In this document: positions 46,355 through 54,291 of the stretch, in pieces | How the letters are laid out: the number at the start of each line of letters is the position of its first letter | How positions within the stretch are numbered: position 1 is the first letter of the stretch | Assembly (NCBI RefSeq): GCF_027922325.1 | Contig: NZ_BSFL01000001.1 | Location: 310,001-374,000 of the forward strand | Source of the DNA: Methylopila turkensis | GTDB lineage: Bacteria; Pseudomonadota; Alphaproteobacteria; Rhizobiales; Methylopilaceae | Reading direction: 5' to 3' | DNA length: 64,000 bases | Made by a program: the position numbers and the translations under genes | The notes under the pieces: model-generated | Told to the model about the DNA's origin: nothing | What the model saw: only the letters and a program-made list of their open reading frames with translations | The model's database searches: none

Positions 46355-46372
46355 GATTAAATCGCACGCGAT
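46355..46372. promoter_or_regulatory. OhrR operator-like element 2
   Basis: GATTAAATCGCACGCGAT, second copy of the ohr/ohrR repeat, 26 bases before the ohrR start. GATTAAATC is a dyad around a central A. Confidence 0.6.
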
Positions 46373-46397
46373 CTATTACCTGTGGCATAGTGCCCTG

Positions 46398-46838
46398 ATG
46401 TCCGCGCCCTCCCTCAGCCTCGACGAGTTCGTCTGCTTCGCGATCTACACCGCGAATGGCGCCTTCAACCGCGCCTACAAGCCGGCGCTCAACGCGATCG
46501 GCCTGACCTATCCGCAATACCTGGCGATGGTGGCGCTGTGGGCGAAGGACGGCGTGACCGTCGGCGCGCTCGGCGAGCAGCTTTTTCTGGAATCGAACAC
46601 GCTGACGCCGCTGCTGAAGCGGCTGGAGGCGGCGGGGCTCGTCACCCGCCAGCGCGACGCCGAAGACGAGCGGCAGGTCCGCGTGCACCTCACGGACGAA
46701 GGCCGGGCGTTGCGCCTGAAGGCCGCGAGCGTGCCCGAGAGCATCGTCGGCGCGCTCGGCTCGGCCGCAGCCCCAGAGGACATCGGACGCCTGCGCGACG
46801 AGATCGCCCGGCTCAGGGACGCCCTGAACGCACGCTGA
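46398..46838 (+). CDS. ohrR: MarR-family organic hydroperoxide sensor OhrR
   Basis: A 146-residue regulator. The redox Cys13 is in FVCFAIYTANGAFNRAYKP, the position used by OhrR to sense peroxide, and GLTYPQYLAMVALWAKDGVT is the standard continuation. The winged helix is LGEQLFLESNTLTPLLKRLE, with the wing RQRDAEDERQVRVHLTDEG. It represses ohr until oxidised. It is divergently arranged with ohr. Confidence 0.95.
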   Translation: MSAPSLSLDEFVCFAIYTANGAFNRAYKPALNAIGLTYPQYLAMVALWAKDGVTVGALGEQLFLESNTLTPLLKRLEAAGLVTRQRDAEDERQVRVHLTDEGRALRLKAASVPESIVGALGSAAAPEDIGRLRDEIARLRDALNAR

Positions 46839-46872
46839 TCGAATCGGAAGGGATGGCCGCTGAGCGCCGGCC

Positions 46873-47298
46873 TCAGCTCGCGCGCAGCTCGACCGGCGTC
46901 AGCCCGATGCGGTCCATCTCGGCCTGATCGCGGGCGGCTTCGGCGAGCTTTTCGCGCGCGGTGTCGCGCTCTTCGAGGATCTCGATCTTCTTGAGCTCTT
47001 CGAACGCTTCGGCGAGCGCCGCTTGGGCGTCGGCGAGCTGGCCGCGCAGCTCGTCGGCGGAGCGCATCAGATTGTCGCGCCGGACCTTCGCCGCCTTGGC
47101 GTAGGTCGGATAGGCGTAGTGGGCGACGTCATGGATGCCGGCCCGCTCCTGCTCCTGCGCGATCTCGCGATCGAGGTCGCCGGCCATGCGCTCGAATTCG
47201 GCGATCATGGATTCGATCTGCGCCGCCTGCCGACGCTTCTCGTCGACCTGGAAACGCTTGAGCTTGAGCAGGGTGTCTCTGGATTTCATGTCGGACAT
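46873..47298 (-). CDS. fliJ: Flagellar protein FliJ
   Basis: A 141-residue coiled-coil protein, the general chaperone-like stalk of the flagellar export ATPase. KSRDTLLKLKRFQVDEKRRQ at the start is typical of the alphaproteobacterial family, then a long heptad-rich helix with few prolines. The start may be the ATG at 47289 (MKSRD) instead of 47298. It follows fliI by 21 bases and ends close to the convergent ohrR. Confidence 0.88.
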   Translation of the reverse strand: MSDMKSRDTLLKLKRFQVDEKRRQAAQIESMIAEFERMAGDLDREIAQEQERAGIHDVAHYAYPTYAKAAKVRRDNLMRSADELRGQLADAQAALAEAFEELKKIEILEERDTAREKLAEAARDQAEMDRIGLTPVELRAS

Positions 47299-47319
47299 GG
47301 AAGCACACGCGGGTTAGCG

Positions 47320-48639
47320 TCAGGTTTCCGAAACGCCTAAGATGGAAGCGAGCTGGGCATACCCTTCGCCGAGACGCGTTGCTTCTTCCTTACCCTGCGC
47401 GAGAAAGCGCTCCATCGGCCCGCTCAGCGCGATGGCGTCGTCGACTTCCGCGCTCGATCCCGGACGGTAGGCGCCGAGACGGATCAGTTCCTCCATGTCG
47501 GTGAAGGTCGCCATGGCGCGGCGCGCCTGGGCGATCAGCGGCCGCCGCTCTTCCGGCGTCGAGCGCGGCATGGTGCGCGACACCGATTTGAGGATGTTGA
47601 TCGCAGGGTAGCGGCCCCGCTCCGCGATCGCGCGCTCCATCACGATGTGGCCGTCGAGGATGCCGCGTACGGCGTCGGCGACCGGCTCGTTGTGGTCGTC
47701 GCCGTCCACGAGCACGGTGAAGACGCCGGTCACCGTACCCTCCGCCGTGCCGGGCCCCGCGCGCTCGAGCAGTCGGGGCAGTTCGGCGAACACGGTCGGC
47801 GTGTAGCCCTTGGTGGTCGGCGGCTCACCGGTGGCGAGGCCGATCTCGCGCTGCGCCATGGCGAAGCGGGTGACGCTGTCCATCATGCACAGCACGTCCA
47901 GCCCCTCGTCGCGAAAGGCCTCCGCCAGCGTGAGCGTGAGATAGGCCGCCTGGCGGCGCTTGAGCGCGGGCTCGTCGGAGGTCGCGACCACCACGATCGA
48001 GCGGGACAGGCCGGCCTCGCCGAGGTCGTCCTGCAGGAACTCCTGGACCTCGCGGCCGCGCTCGCCGATCAGTCCGATCACGGCGGCGTCGCAGGCGGTG
48101 TTGCGGGCGAGCATCGCGAGCAGCACCGATTTGCCGACGCCGGAGCCGGCGAAGATGCCCATGCGCTGCCCGGCGCAGCAGGTGACGAAGGTGTTGAGCG
48201 CCCTCACCCCGAGGTCGAGCGGCTGACCGACGCGCTTGCGGGCGTGCGCCGGCGGCGGCGGCGCGCGGTAGGGATAGAGCAGCGGGCCTTCCTTGAGCGG
48301 GCCCTTGCCGTCGATCGGCGCGCCCATGCCGTCGATCACGCGGCCGAGCCAGGAGCGCGCGGGGCGGACGCCGGGCTGGGCGGAGCCGACTACCGCCCGG
48401 CACCCGCGGCGCACGCCCTCGAGCGGGGCGAACGGCATCAGCAGCGCCTTGTCGCCTTGGAACCCCACCACCTCGCAGTCGGTGCCGCGGCCGTTCGCGG
48501 CCTCGATCGTCACCCGGCCCCCGATCGCCATCGCGCCAAGCGGCCCCGCGACCTCGACCAGGAGGCCGCGCACGCCGACCACGCGCCCGTAGATCTCACG
48601 CTCCGGCGTAGCCTCGATCGCCTCGATCAGCCCCTGCAT
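47320..48639 (-). CDS. fliI: Flagellum-specific ATP synthase FliI
   Basis: A 439-residue export ATPase resembling F1 beta. Walker A is GSGVGKSV near residue 165, then [14 protein letters not shown], the Walker B-like [20 protein letters not shown] and [20 protein letters not shown]. It unfolds flagellar substrates at the export gate. The 5' end is beside the ctrA promoter region in the opposite orientation, and fliJ follows 21 bases downstream. Confidence 0.97.
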   Translation of the reverse strand: MQGLIEAIEATPEREIYGRVVGVRGLLVEVAGPLGAMAIGGRVTIEAANGRGTDCEVVGFQGDKALLMPFAPLEGVRRGCRAVVGSAQPGVRPARSWLGRVIDGMGAPIDGKGPLKEGPLLYPYRAPPPPAHARKRVGQPLDLGVRALNTFVTCCAGQRMGIFAGSGVGKSVLLAMLARNTACDAAVIGLIGERGREVQEFLQDDLGEAGLSRSIVVVATSDEPALKRRQAAYLTLTLAEAFRDEGLDVLCMMDSVTRFAMAQREIGLATGEPPTTKGYTPTVFAELPRLLERAGPGTAEGTVTGVFTVLVDGDDHNEPVADAVRGILDGHIVMERAIAERGRYPAINILKSVSRTMPRSTPEERRPLIAQARRAMATFTDMEELIRLGAYRPGSSAEVDDAIALSGPMERFLAQGKEEATRLGEGYAQLASILGVSET

Positions 48640-49013
48640 CGCGGCTTTTCCCCAATCCCTAGCGAATCATTGCCGAGACTGCGGCCAGCGTAACGCTTCG
48701 TTTACCGCCACGCCCAATCATGGCCCCAACGCTTAAGGCTGCGGAAACCGTAACGCCGACTCGGAAGTTTGAGTCGGAAGAGTCGGTTAGGCGCTTTTCT
48801 TAAGGTTTGAAGTGAGTTTGCATTTCTTCGTAACGTGTTGATTTTCATCACATTATGACGAAATGCACCCCAAATGAGATCAAGCTTGCGGCGCAGAATC
48901 ACCTTCTGTTAACTAATGGTCGTTAAGCTTGAATCGGACTTTAAACGATCGGTTCACCGTGCCGGGCTCGGCGTCGCCGAGGCAGGCGACGCGGGCATCG
49001 GTGGAGGATTCGC
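48640..49013 (+). promoter_or_regulatory. Upstream region of ctrA with clustered GANTC and TTAA sites
   Basis: A 374-base, AT-richer spacer between the divergent fliI and ctrA starts. It holds seven GANTC sites (48664, 48758, 48771, 48780, 48896, 48931, 49007), the recognition site of the cell-cycle methyltransferase CcrM. It also holds five TTAA half-sites (48733, 48800, 48909, 48923, 48941), the half-site of CtrA, though none is spaced exactly N7. In Caulobacter a methylated GANTC site and CtrA sites regulate the ctrA promoters, so this region is a probable cell-cycle control element. No gene is supported in it. Confidence 0.6.
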
Positions 49014-49715
49014 ATGCGCGTTCTTCTGATTGAGGACGATAGCGCCACGGCGCAGAGCATCGAGTTGATGCTCAAGTCCGAAAGCTTCAACGTCTATACG
49101 ACGGAGCTCGGGGAAGAGGGCATCGACCTCGGCAAGCTCTATGACTACGACATCATTCTGCTCGACCTGAACCTGCCCGACATGTCGGGCTACGAAGTGC
49201 TCCGCGCGCTTCGGGTCGCGAAGATCAAGACGCCGATCCTGATCCTTTCCGGCCTCGCCGGCATCGAGGACAAGGTCCGCGGCCTCGGCGTCGGCGCAGA
49301 CGACTACATGACCAAGCCGTTCCACAAGGACGAGATGGTCGCCCGCATCCACGCCATCGTGCGCCGGTCGAAGGGCCACGCTCAGTCGGTCATCACCACC
49401 GGCGACCTGATCGTGAACCTCGACACCAAGACCGTTGAGGTCGGCGGCGCCCGGGTGCACCTGACGGGCAAGGAATACCAGATGCTGGAGCTGCTGAGCC
49501 TCAGGAAGGGCTCGACGCTCACCAAGGAGATGTTCCTCAACCATCTCTACGGCGGCATGGACGAGCCGGAGCTGAAGATCATCGACGTCTTCATCTGCAA
49601 GCTCCGCAAGAAGCTCGCCAACGCCACCAACGGCAAGAACTACATCGAGACCGTCTGGGGCCGAGGCTATGTGCTGCGCGAGCCCAACGAGGACGAGACC
49701 CGCGCCATCGCCTGA
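49014..49715 (+). CDS. ctrA: Cell-cycle response regulator CtrA
   Basis: A 233-residue OmpR-type regulator. The receiver (1-120) has the acidic pocket in [20 protein letters not shown] and the phospho-acceptor Asp51 in [19 protein letters not shown], with Lys in [20 protein letters not shown]. The DNA-binding domain (130-225) has [20 protein letters not shown] and [20 protein letters not shown], almost identical to the CtrA recognition region. CtrA binds TTAA-N7-TTAA and controls cell-cycle and flagellar genes in Alphaproteobacteria; in Hyphomicrobiales it is often essential. A terminator follows. Confidence 0.97.
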   Translation: MRVLLIEDDSATAQSIELMLKSESFNVYTTELGEEGIDLGKLYDYDIILLDLNLPDMSGYEVLRALRVAKIKTPILILSGLAGIEDKVRGLGVGADDYMTKPFHKDEMVARIHAIVRRSKGHAQSVITTGDLIVNLDTKTVEVGGARVHLTGKEYQMLELLSLRKGSTLTKEMFLNHLYGGMDEPELKIIDVFICKLRKKLANATNGKNYIETVWGRGYVLREPNEDETRAIA

Positions 49716-49745
49716 GGCGCGGCTCCCGACACGTCGCTTCGCGAA

Positions 49746-49768
49746 GCCCCGGACCCTCGGTCCGGGGC
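49746..49768. terminator. Terminator after ctrA
   Basis: GCCCCGGACC pairs with GGTCCGGGGC around a CTC loop, and CTCGTCGTTTC follows on the plus strand. It lies between the convergent stops of ctrA (49715) and the EF-hand gene (49778). Confidence 0.85.
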
Positions 49769-49777
49769 CTCGTCGTT

Positions 49778-50746
49778 TCAGGGCCTGCCGCGGCAAGCGA
49801 ACCGGCCCGATGCGGGCTCGGAGCCATCTTCAACGGCGATGCAGGAGTGCCCCAGATCGCCCTTCGGCCGGGGCACGCCGGGTGCGAGCGAGAAGCCGAC
49901 CGAATGCGCGCCGGCGAGCCCGGCCGGAAAGCGCGGGATCGGCTTTACGATCCGGAAGGTTCCGCCGACGCGTTCGATCGCGCCCTCGCCCACGAGCTTG
50001 GCGAGCCCGATCTGCTGCGGCAGCACCTCGTACACGACGACCGGCGCGCCCGACACGACCGTGGAAGGGTCGATCTCCACCACCCCGCCCGGCGCGAACC
50101 GCAGCGCGTCGCGCCAGGTCCGCGGATCGAAGCCCGCCGGCGTATCCTTCGGATCACGCGATGCCTGGATCTTCACCGCGGCCATCGCAGGCAGCGTGAG
50201 GGCCGAGGCGTTGTAGGCGCCGCCAAACGCATCGGGCGCCCGGCCCAGAGCGCGCTGGAGAGCCGACCGGGCGGCGTTCGCTTCCGGCGATTCGGTTTTG
50301 CTAAAGGAGCCGAAGCAGCCCCGAGCGGCGATCGTCACCTTCTCCGCCGGCAGGCCGACCGCGCCCGCGGCCGAGAGGCCGGACGGCCCCGCCTTGGCGG
50401 AGGCGAGCACCAGCCGGGCCACGCGGTCCTTCGCGCCCGTCACCCGCCAGATCATGGCGTCATAGGACGTTAAGACGACATAAAGCGGCTGGTCGCCCTC
50501 CTCGATCACGAGCTCCGCAGTCGTGCTTTCCTCGTTCTGTCCCACCACGGTCGCGGTCGGCACGGCGTCGCCTTCGTACACCCCGAACGCGATGATCTGC
50601 TGGCCCTCCCCGGCGCGCGGAACCTCGCAGGATGGCGCGTTCGCCTCGATCGCGGCGATCCGGAGCGGAGCCTGAGCCGCCTGAAACTCCTCGGTCGCGA
50701 TCAAGCCGTCGCCGTTCCGGTCGACAATGGAGAAGGTCCGGCGCAT
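49778..50746 (-). CDS. C-terminal part of an EF-hand protein, separated by an in-frame TAG
   Basis: A 322-residue frame that opens with the end of an EF-hand (FSIVDRNGDGLIATEEFQ). It is in the same reading frame as the upstream protein (50750-51292), separated only by one TAG and one Ala codon before its ATG. The rest (about residues 35-322) has no recognised domain; it is rich in small residues with two Cys-containing sections. No convincing ribosome site precedes the ATG, though it could be coupled to the stop. The likely original protein is one 504-residue EF-hand protein. Confidence 0.6.
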   Translation of the reverse strand: MRRTFSIVDRNGDGLIATEEFQAAQAPLRIAAIEANAPSCEVPRAGEGQQIIAFGVYEGDAVPTATVVGQNEESTTAELVIEEGDQPLYVVLTSYDAMIWRVTGAKDRVARLVLASAKAGPSGLSAAGAVGLPAEKVTIAARGCFGSFSKTESPEANAARSALQRALGRAPDAFGGAYNASALTLPAMAAVKIQASRDPKDTPAGFDPRTWRDALRFAPGGVVEIDPSTVVSGAPVVVYEVLPQQIGLAKLVGEGAIERVGGTFRIVKPIPRFPAGLAGAHSVGFSLAPGVPRPKGDLGHSCIAVEDGSEPASGRFACRGRP

Positions 50747-50749
50747 GGC

Positions 50750-51292
50750 CTACTCGGCCTCGGCCGCCGTGACGCGGCCGTCGCCGTCGCTGTCGAAGGC
50801 CATGAACGGCTCGGCCGAGCCTTCGCCGGGACCGCGAAAAGCCGAGCTCGGACCGGGAGCCGACACGGCCTCCTGCAGCGTGACGCGGCCGTCGCCGTCG
50901 CCATCGAGCCGGTCGAACCGCTCGTCCTTCGCTCCCGGCGCTCTCGCGCCCGGAGGCGCCTGCCGCGCAAGCTCACGCTCCTCCGGCGACAGCACGCCGT
51001 CGCCGTCGAGGTCGGCGCCGACGAAGAAGGCTGCGTTCTGCGCCCGGCCGAGGGCGTCGAGCCGGCGGCGCGCCAGGGCGACGTCGGCGGCGTCGAGACC
51101 GTCATTGCCTATATCGGCCACCCGGAACGGCCGCAGCGCCTCGGCGACGAACTGCTCGACATAGAGGCCTGGCCGCAGGTAGCGGGCGAACTCGGGCGGC
51201 AGTCGCGATCCGGAGTCCCGGGCCACCGCGCCGCCCGGCGCGAGCGTCGTCAGAACGGCGAGCGCGGCGAGCCGCGAAGGACGGACAATCAC
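50750..51292 (-). CDS. Exported EF-hand calcium-binding protein, N-terminal part
   Basis: A 180-residue protein with a signal peptide (ends APGGAVARDS). It has several EF-hand loops: NDGLDAADVALARRR, GADLDGDGVLSPEERELARQ, DRLDGDGDGRVTLQEAV and a last loop DSDGDGRVTAAEAE that runs directly into the stop TAG. In EF-hand proteins a further loop follows after about ten residues, and such a loop occurs immediately downstream in the same frame. The stop therefore looks like a recent nonsense mutation or a sequencing error rather than a natural end. Confidence 0.65.
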   Translation of the reverse strand: MIVRPSRLAALAVLTTLAPGGAVARDSGSRLPPEFARYLRPGLYVEQFVAEALRPFRVADIGNDGLDAADVALARRRLDALGRAQNAAFFVGADLDGDGVLSPEERELARQAPPGARAPGAKDERFDRLDGDGDGRVTLQEAVSAPGPSSAFRGPGEGSAEPFMAFDSDGDGRVTAAEAE

Positions 51293-51395
51293 AGGACGCG
51301 TCTCCGTTCGTGGACAACGGAGACGTAGCAGGGAGCCGGGCGACGTCGCCAGCGGCGTCCGCCAACAGGGTTTACGCCGCCTAGGACGTCCGCCG

Positions 51396-52253
51396 TCAGC
51401 GGACCGCGGAGGCGAGGCGGAACGCGGAGGGCGCGGCGCCGGCGGCCGCAGGCACGAACAGGCCGCGGTGACTCGGATGCGGGCGGAAGGCGGCGTTGAG
51501 GCCGAGCACGGTCTCGGCCGAGCCCAGCAGCAGCGCCCCGTCCGGAGCGAGCTGCTTGCCGATGCGGCCGAGGATGTCGGCCTTGGTCGGCTCGTCGAAA
51601 TAGATCAGCACGTTGCGGCAGAACACGACGTCGAACTGACCGAGCGGGGAGAAGTCGCGCAGCAGGTTGAGCGTGCGGAACTGCACCCGCTCCCTGAGCT
51701 TCGCAGCGATCCGCCAACGGTCGCCCTCCTGCGTGAAGTGCTTCAGGAGAAGCTTGATCGGCAGCCCGCGCTGGACCTCGAACTGGCTGAACAGGCCGGT
51801 GCGGGCGCGGTCGACCACCTCGCTCGCGAGATCGGTCGCGACGATCTCGAACCGCCAGCCGGGGAACTGCGCCGCCTTCTCGTCGAGCAGCATGGCGAGC
51901 GAGTACGGCTCCTGGCCCGTGGAGCAAGCCGCGCACCAGATCCGCACGCGCTTCTGGGCGGCGCGGGTCTTCGCGAACTCCGGCAGAAGCACGTCGGAGA
52001 ACTGGGTGAACGGCGCGCCGTCGCGGAAGAAGAAAGTCTCGTTGGTGGTCATCGCCTCGATGACCGACTGGGCGAGCGCGGTGTCGCCGCCGCGCATCAG
52101 CCGCTGCGTGAGCTCCGACAGCGAGGCGAAACCGGCCTTGCGCGCGATCGGACCAAGACGGCTCTCGACAAGGTAGCGCTTGTCCTCGCCGATCACGATG
52201 CCGGACCGCTCCTTGAGGAAGCGCGCGAGGAAGGCGAATTCCGTCGGCGTCAT
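51396..52253 (-). CDS. cheR: Chemotaxis methyltransferase CheR
   Basis: A 285-residue SAM-dependent methyltransferase that methylates glutamates of chemoreceptors. The SAM motif is KRVRIWCAACSTGQEPYSLA, after TTNETFFFRDGAPFTQFSDV, and NVLIYFDEPTKADILGRIGK is the C-terminal core. The start overlaps the stop of cheB as ATGA (52250-52253). It closes the cheA-W-Y-B-R operon. Confidence 0.96.
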   Translation of the reverse strand: MTPTEFAFLARFLKERSGIVIGEDKRYLVESRLGPIARKAGFASLSELTQRLMRGGDTALAQSVIEAMTTNETFFFRDGAPFTQFSDVLLPEFAKTRAAQKRVRIWCAACSTGQEPYSLAMLLDEKAAQFPGWRFEIVATDLASEVVDRARTGLFSQFEVQRGLPIKLLLKHFTQEGDRWRIAAKLRERVQFRTLNLLRDFSPLGQFDVVFCRNVLIYFDEPTKADILGRIGKQLAPDGALLLGSAETVLGLNAAFRPHPSHRGLFVPAAAGAAPSAFRLASAVR

Positions 52254-53419
52254 GCGCGCTCTCCGGCGATCAGGCGAACGATCCGAGACCCGATGGCGGG
52301 CAGCGGCAGGACGGCGGCGCAGCAGCCGGTCGCGACGGCGGCGCCGGGCATGCCCCAGACGACGCTGGTGGCTTCGTCCTGCGCGATGACGGAGCCGCCG
52401 GCGGAGGCGACGGCGCGCACGCCCGCCGCGCCATCCGAGCCCATGCCGGTCAGCATCACGGCGAGCAGGCCCGAGCCGTAGGCTGCGGCGGCGGTGCGGA
52501 AGGTCGGGTCGACCGAGGGCTTGCAGAAATTCTCGGGCGGACCGTCGTCGATCGACGCGAAGGCCGCTCCGCCCTTCAGCGCGACGGTCAGGTGCTTTCC
52601 GCCCGGCGCGACGTGGATGACGCCCGGCTCAAGCGGCTGGCCGTGCGCGGCCTCGCGGCCGGGCCGCCCGCTCGCGGCCCCGAGATGCTCGGCGAGCGTC
52701 GGGGTGAAGGCGGCCGGCATGTGCTGCGTCACGAGCACCGGCACGCGGCCGATCGACGGCCCGATGGCGTTGAGCAGCGCCGCCAGCGCCTGCGGACCGC
52801 CGGTCGAGGCGCCGATCGCGATGGCGCGCACCGGGGCGACGGAAAACGCACGATGCTTCGCGGCGGGGGCGGCGGCGGCGAAGCTCGATCCCGCGGACGC
52901 GGGCGCCGCCGACGCCGGGGCGCGGCCGAACGCAGGCGCCGCGGGCCGCGGCTCCGGGGCCGCGCCGGGCGTCCGCATGCGCGCGCGCCGCCGGGCGTGC
53001 TCGCCGACGGCGCGGATCTTGGCGACGAGATCGCGCCGGTAGTCGGACTGCGCGACCTCGGCCGTGGGCTTCGCGATGAAATCGGCCGCGCCAAGCGCGA
53101 GGCATCTCAGCGAAATGTCGGCGTTGCGGCGCGTCAGCGACGACGCCATCAGCACGGCAAGGTCCGGCTGCGCTTTCAGCAAAAGCGGCAGCGCCGACAC
53201 GCCGTCCATGTCCGGCATCTCGACGTCGAGGACCGCAACGTGCGGGCGAAGGCGGACGACGTCGGCGACCGCCGCGAGCCCGGTTCGGCTGGTTCCGGCG
53301 ACGAAGAGGCCCGGCTCCTCCCCGAGCCACTTCGCGACGACGCCGCGCACCACCGCGCTGTCGTCGACGATCAGGATGCGGAGAGGCTCCGCGGACATGC
53401 TATGCGCTGCGAATGTCAT
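52250..53419 (-). CDS. cheB: Chemotaxis response regulator protein-glutamate methylesterase CheB
   Basis: A 389-residue protein. The receiver has the acidic pair in ILIVDDSAVVRGVVAKWLGE and Asp65 in AVLDVEMPDMDGVSALPLLL. The esterase triad is Ser in AIGASTGGPQALAALLNAIG, His in VLVTQHMPAAFTPTLAEHLG and Asp in GMGSDGAAGVRAVA. A proline/alanine linker joins the domains. The start may be the ATG at 53398. It demethylates chemoreceptors when phosphorylated by CheA. Confidence 0.95.
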   Translation of the reverse strand: MTFAAHSMSAEPLRILIVDDSAVVRGVVAKWLGEEPGLFVAGTSRTGLAAVADVVRLRPHVAVLDVEMPDMDGVSALPLLLKAQPDLAVLMASSLTRRNADISLRCLALGAADFIAKPTAEVAQSDYRRDLVAKIRAVGEHARRRARMRTPGAAPEPRPAAPAFGRAPASAAPASAGSSFAAAAPAAKHRAFSVAPVRAIAIGASTGGPQALAALLNAIGPSIGRVPVLVTQHMPAAFTPTLAEHLGAASGRPGREAAHGQPLEPGVIHVAPGGKHLTVALKGGAAFASIDDGPPENFCKPSVDPTFRTAAAAYGSGLLAVMLTGMGSDGAAGVRAVASAGGSVIAQDEATSVVWGMPGAAVATGCCAAVLPLPAIGSRIVRLIAGERA

Positions 53420-53447
53420 GACGCGTCGCTCTTCGAGGGGGACGTCG

Positions 53448-53813
<366 letters not shown>

Positions 53814-53838
53814 GGTCCGGCTCCTGAGGGGGCTCTGG

Positions 53839-54291
53839 TCAGGCGGCTTGCGCGAGGGTGGCGGAATCGACGGCGCGTTCGACGTCGAGGATCAGCATCA
53901 GCTGGCCGTCGAGGCGGTGGACCCCTTCGGCGACGGCGGCCCAGCGCGGGTCGAGCGTCGCGGGCTTGGCCTCGCGGTCGGAGGCGGTCAGCGCCAGCAC
54001 GTCGCCGACGCGGTCGACGATGAGCGCGAGCGCCTCGCCCTTGTGGTCGACCCCGACCGCCATCGTGTGCTCGTCGATCGTCTTGGGCGACAGGCCGAGG
54101 CGCACCCGCATGTCGATGGCGGTGACGATCCGGCCGCGCAGGTTGAGCACGCCCGCGATCTCCGCCGGCGACAACGGCACGCGCGTGAGGCGTTCGAGCG
54201 CGAACACCTCGCGCACGCGGCCGATGTTGATGCCGAAGAGCTGGCCCGCCACTTCGACCGTGACGTAGGTGATCGGATCGTCGGCGCTCAC
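53839..54291 (-). CDS. cheW: Chemotaxis coupling protein CheW
   Basis: A 150-residue CheW fold: YVTVEVAGQLFGINIGRVRE, VPLSPAEIAGVLNLRGRIVT, AIDMRVRLGL and ALIVDRVGDVLALT are the conserved turns linking receptors to CheA. Its start overlaps the cheA stop as ATGA (54288-54291). It sits between cheA and cheY. Confidence 0.95.
   Translation of the reverse strand: MSADDPITYVTVEVAGQLFGINIGRVREVFALERLTRVPLSPAEIAGVLNLRGRIVTAIDMRVRLGLSPKTIDEHTMAVGVDHKGEALALIVDRVGDVLALTASDREAKPATLDPRWAAVAEGVHRLDGQLMLILDVERAVDSATLAQAA

Noticed and set aside
48702..48902. Minus-strand frame of 66 residues before ctrA
   Set aside because: It lies in an AT-rich regulatory region, lacks a ribosome site and gives no recognisable protein.
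48909..48944. TTAA pairs before ctrA as exact CtrA boxes
   Set aside because: The spacings (N10 and N14) do not match TTAA-N7-TTAA, so only half-sites are claimed.
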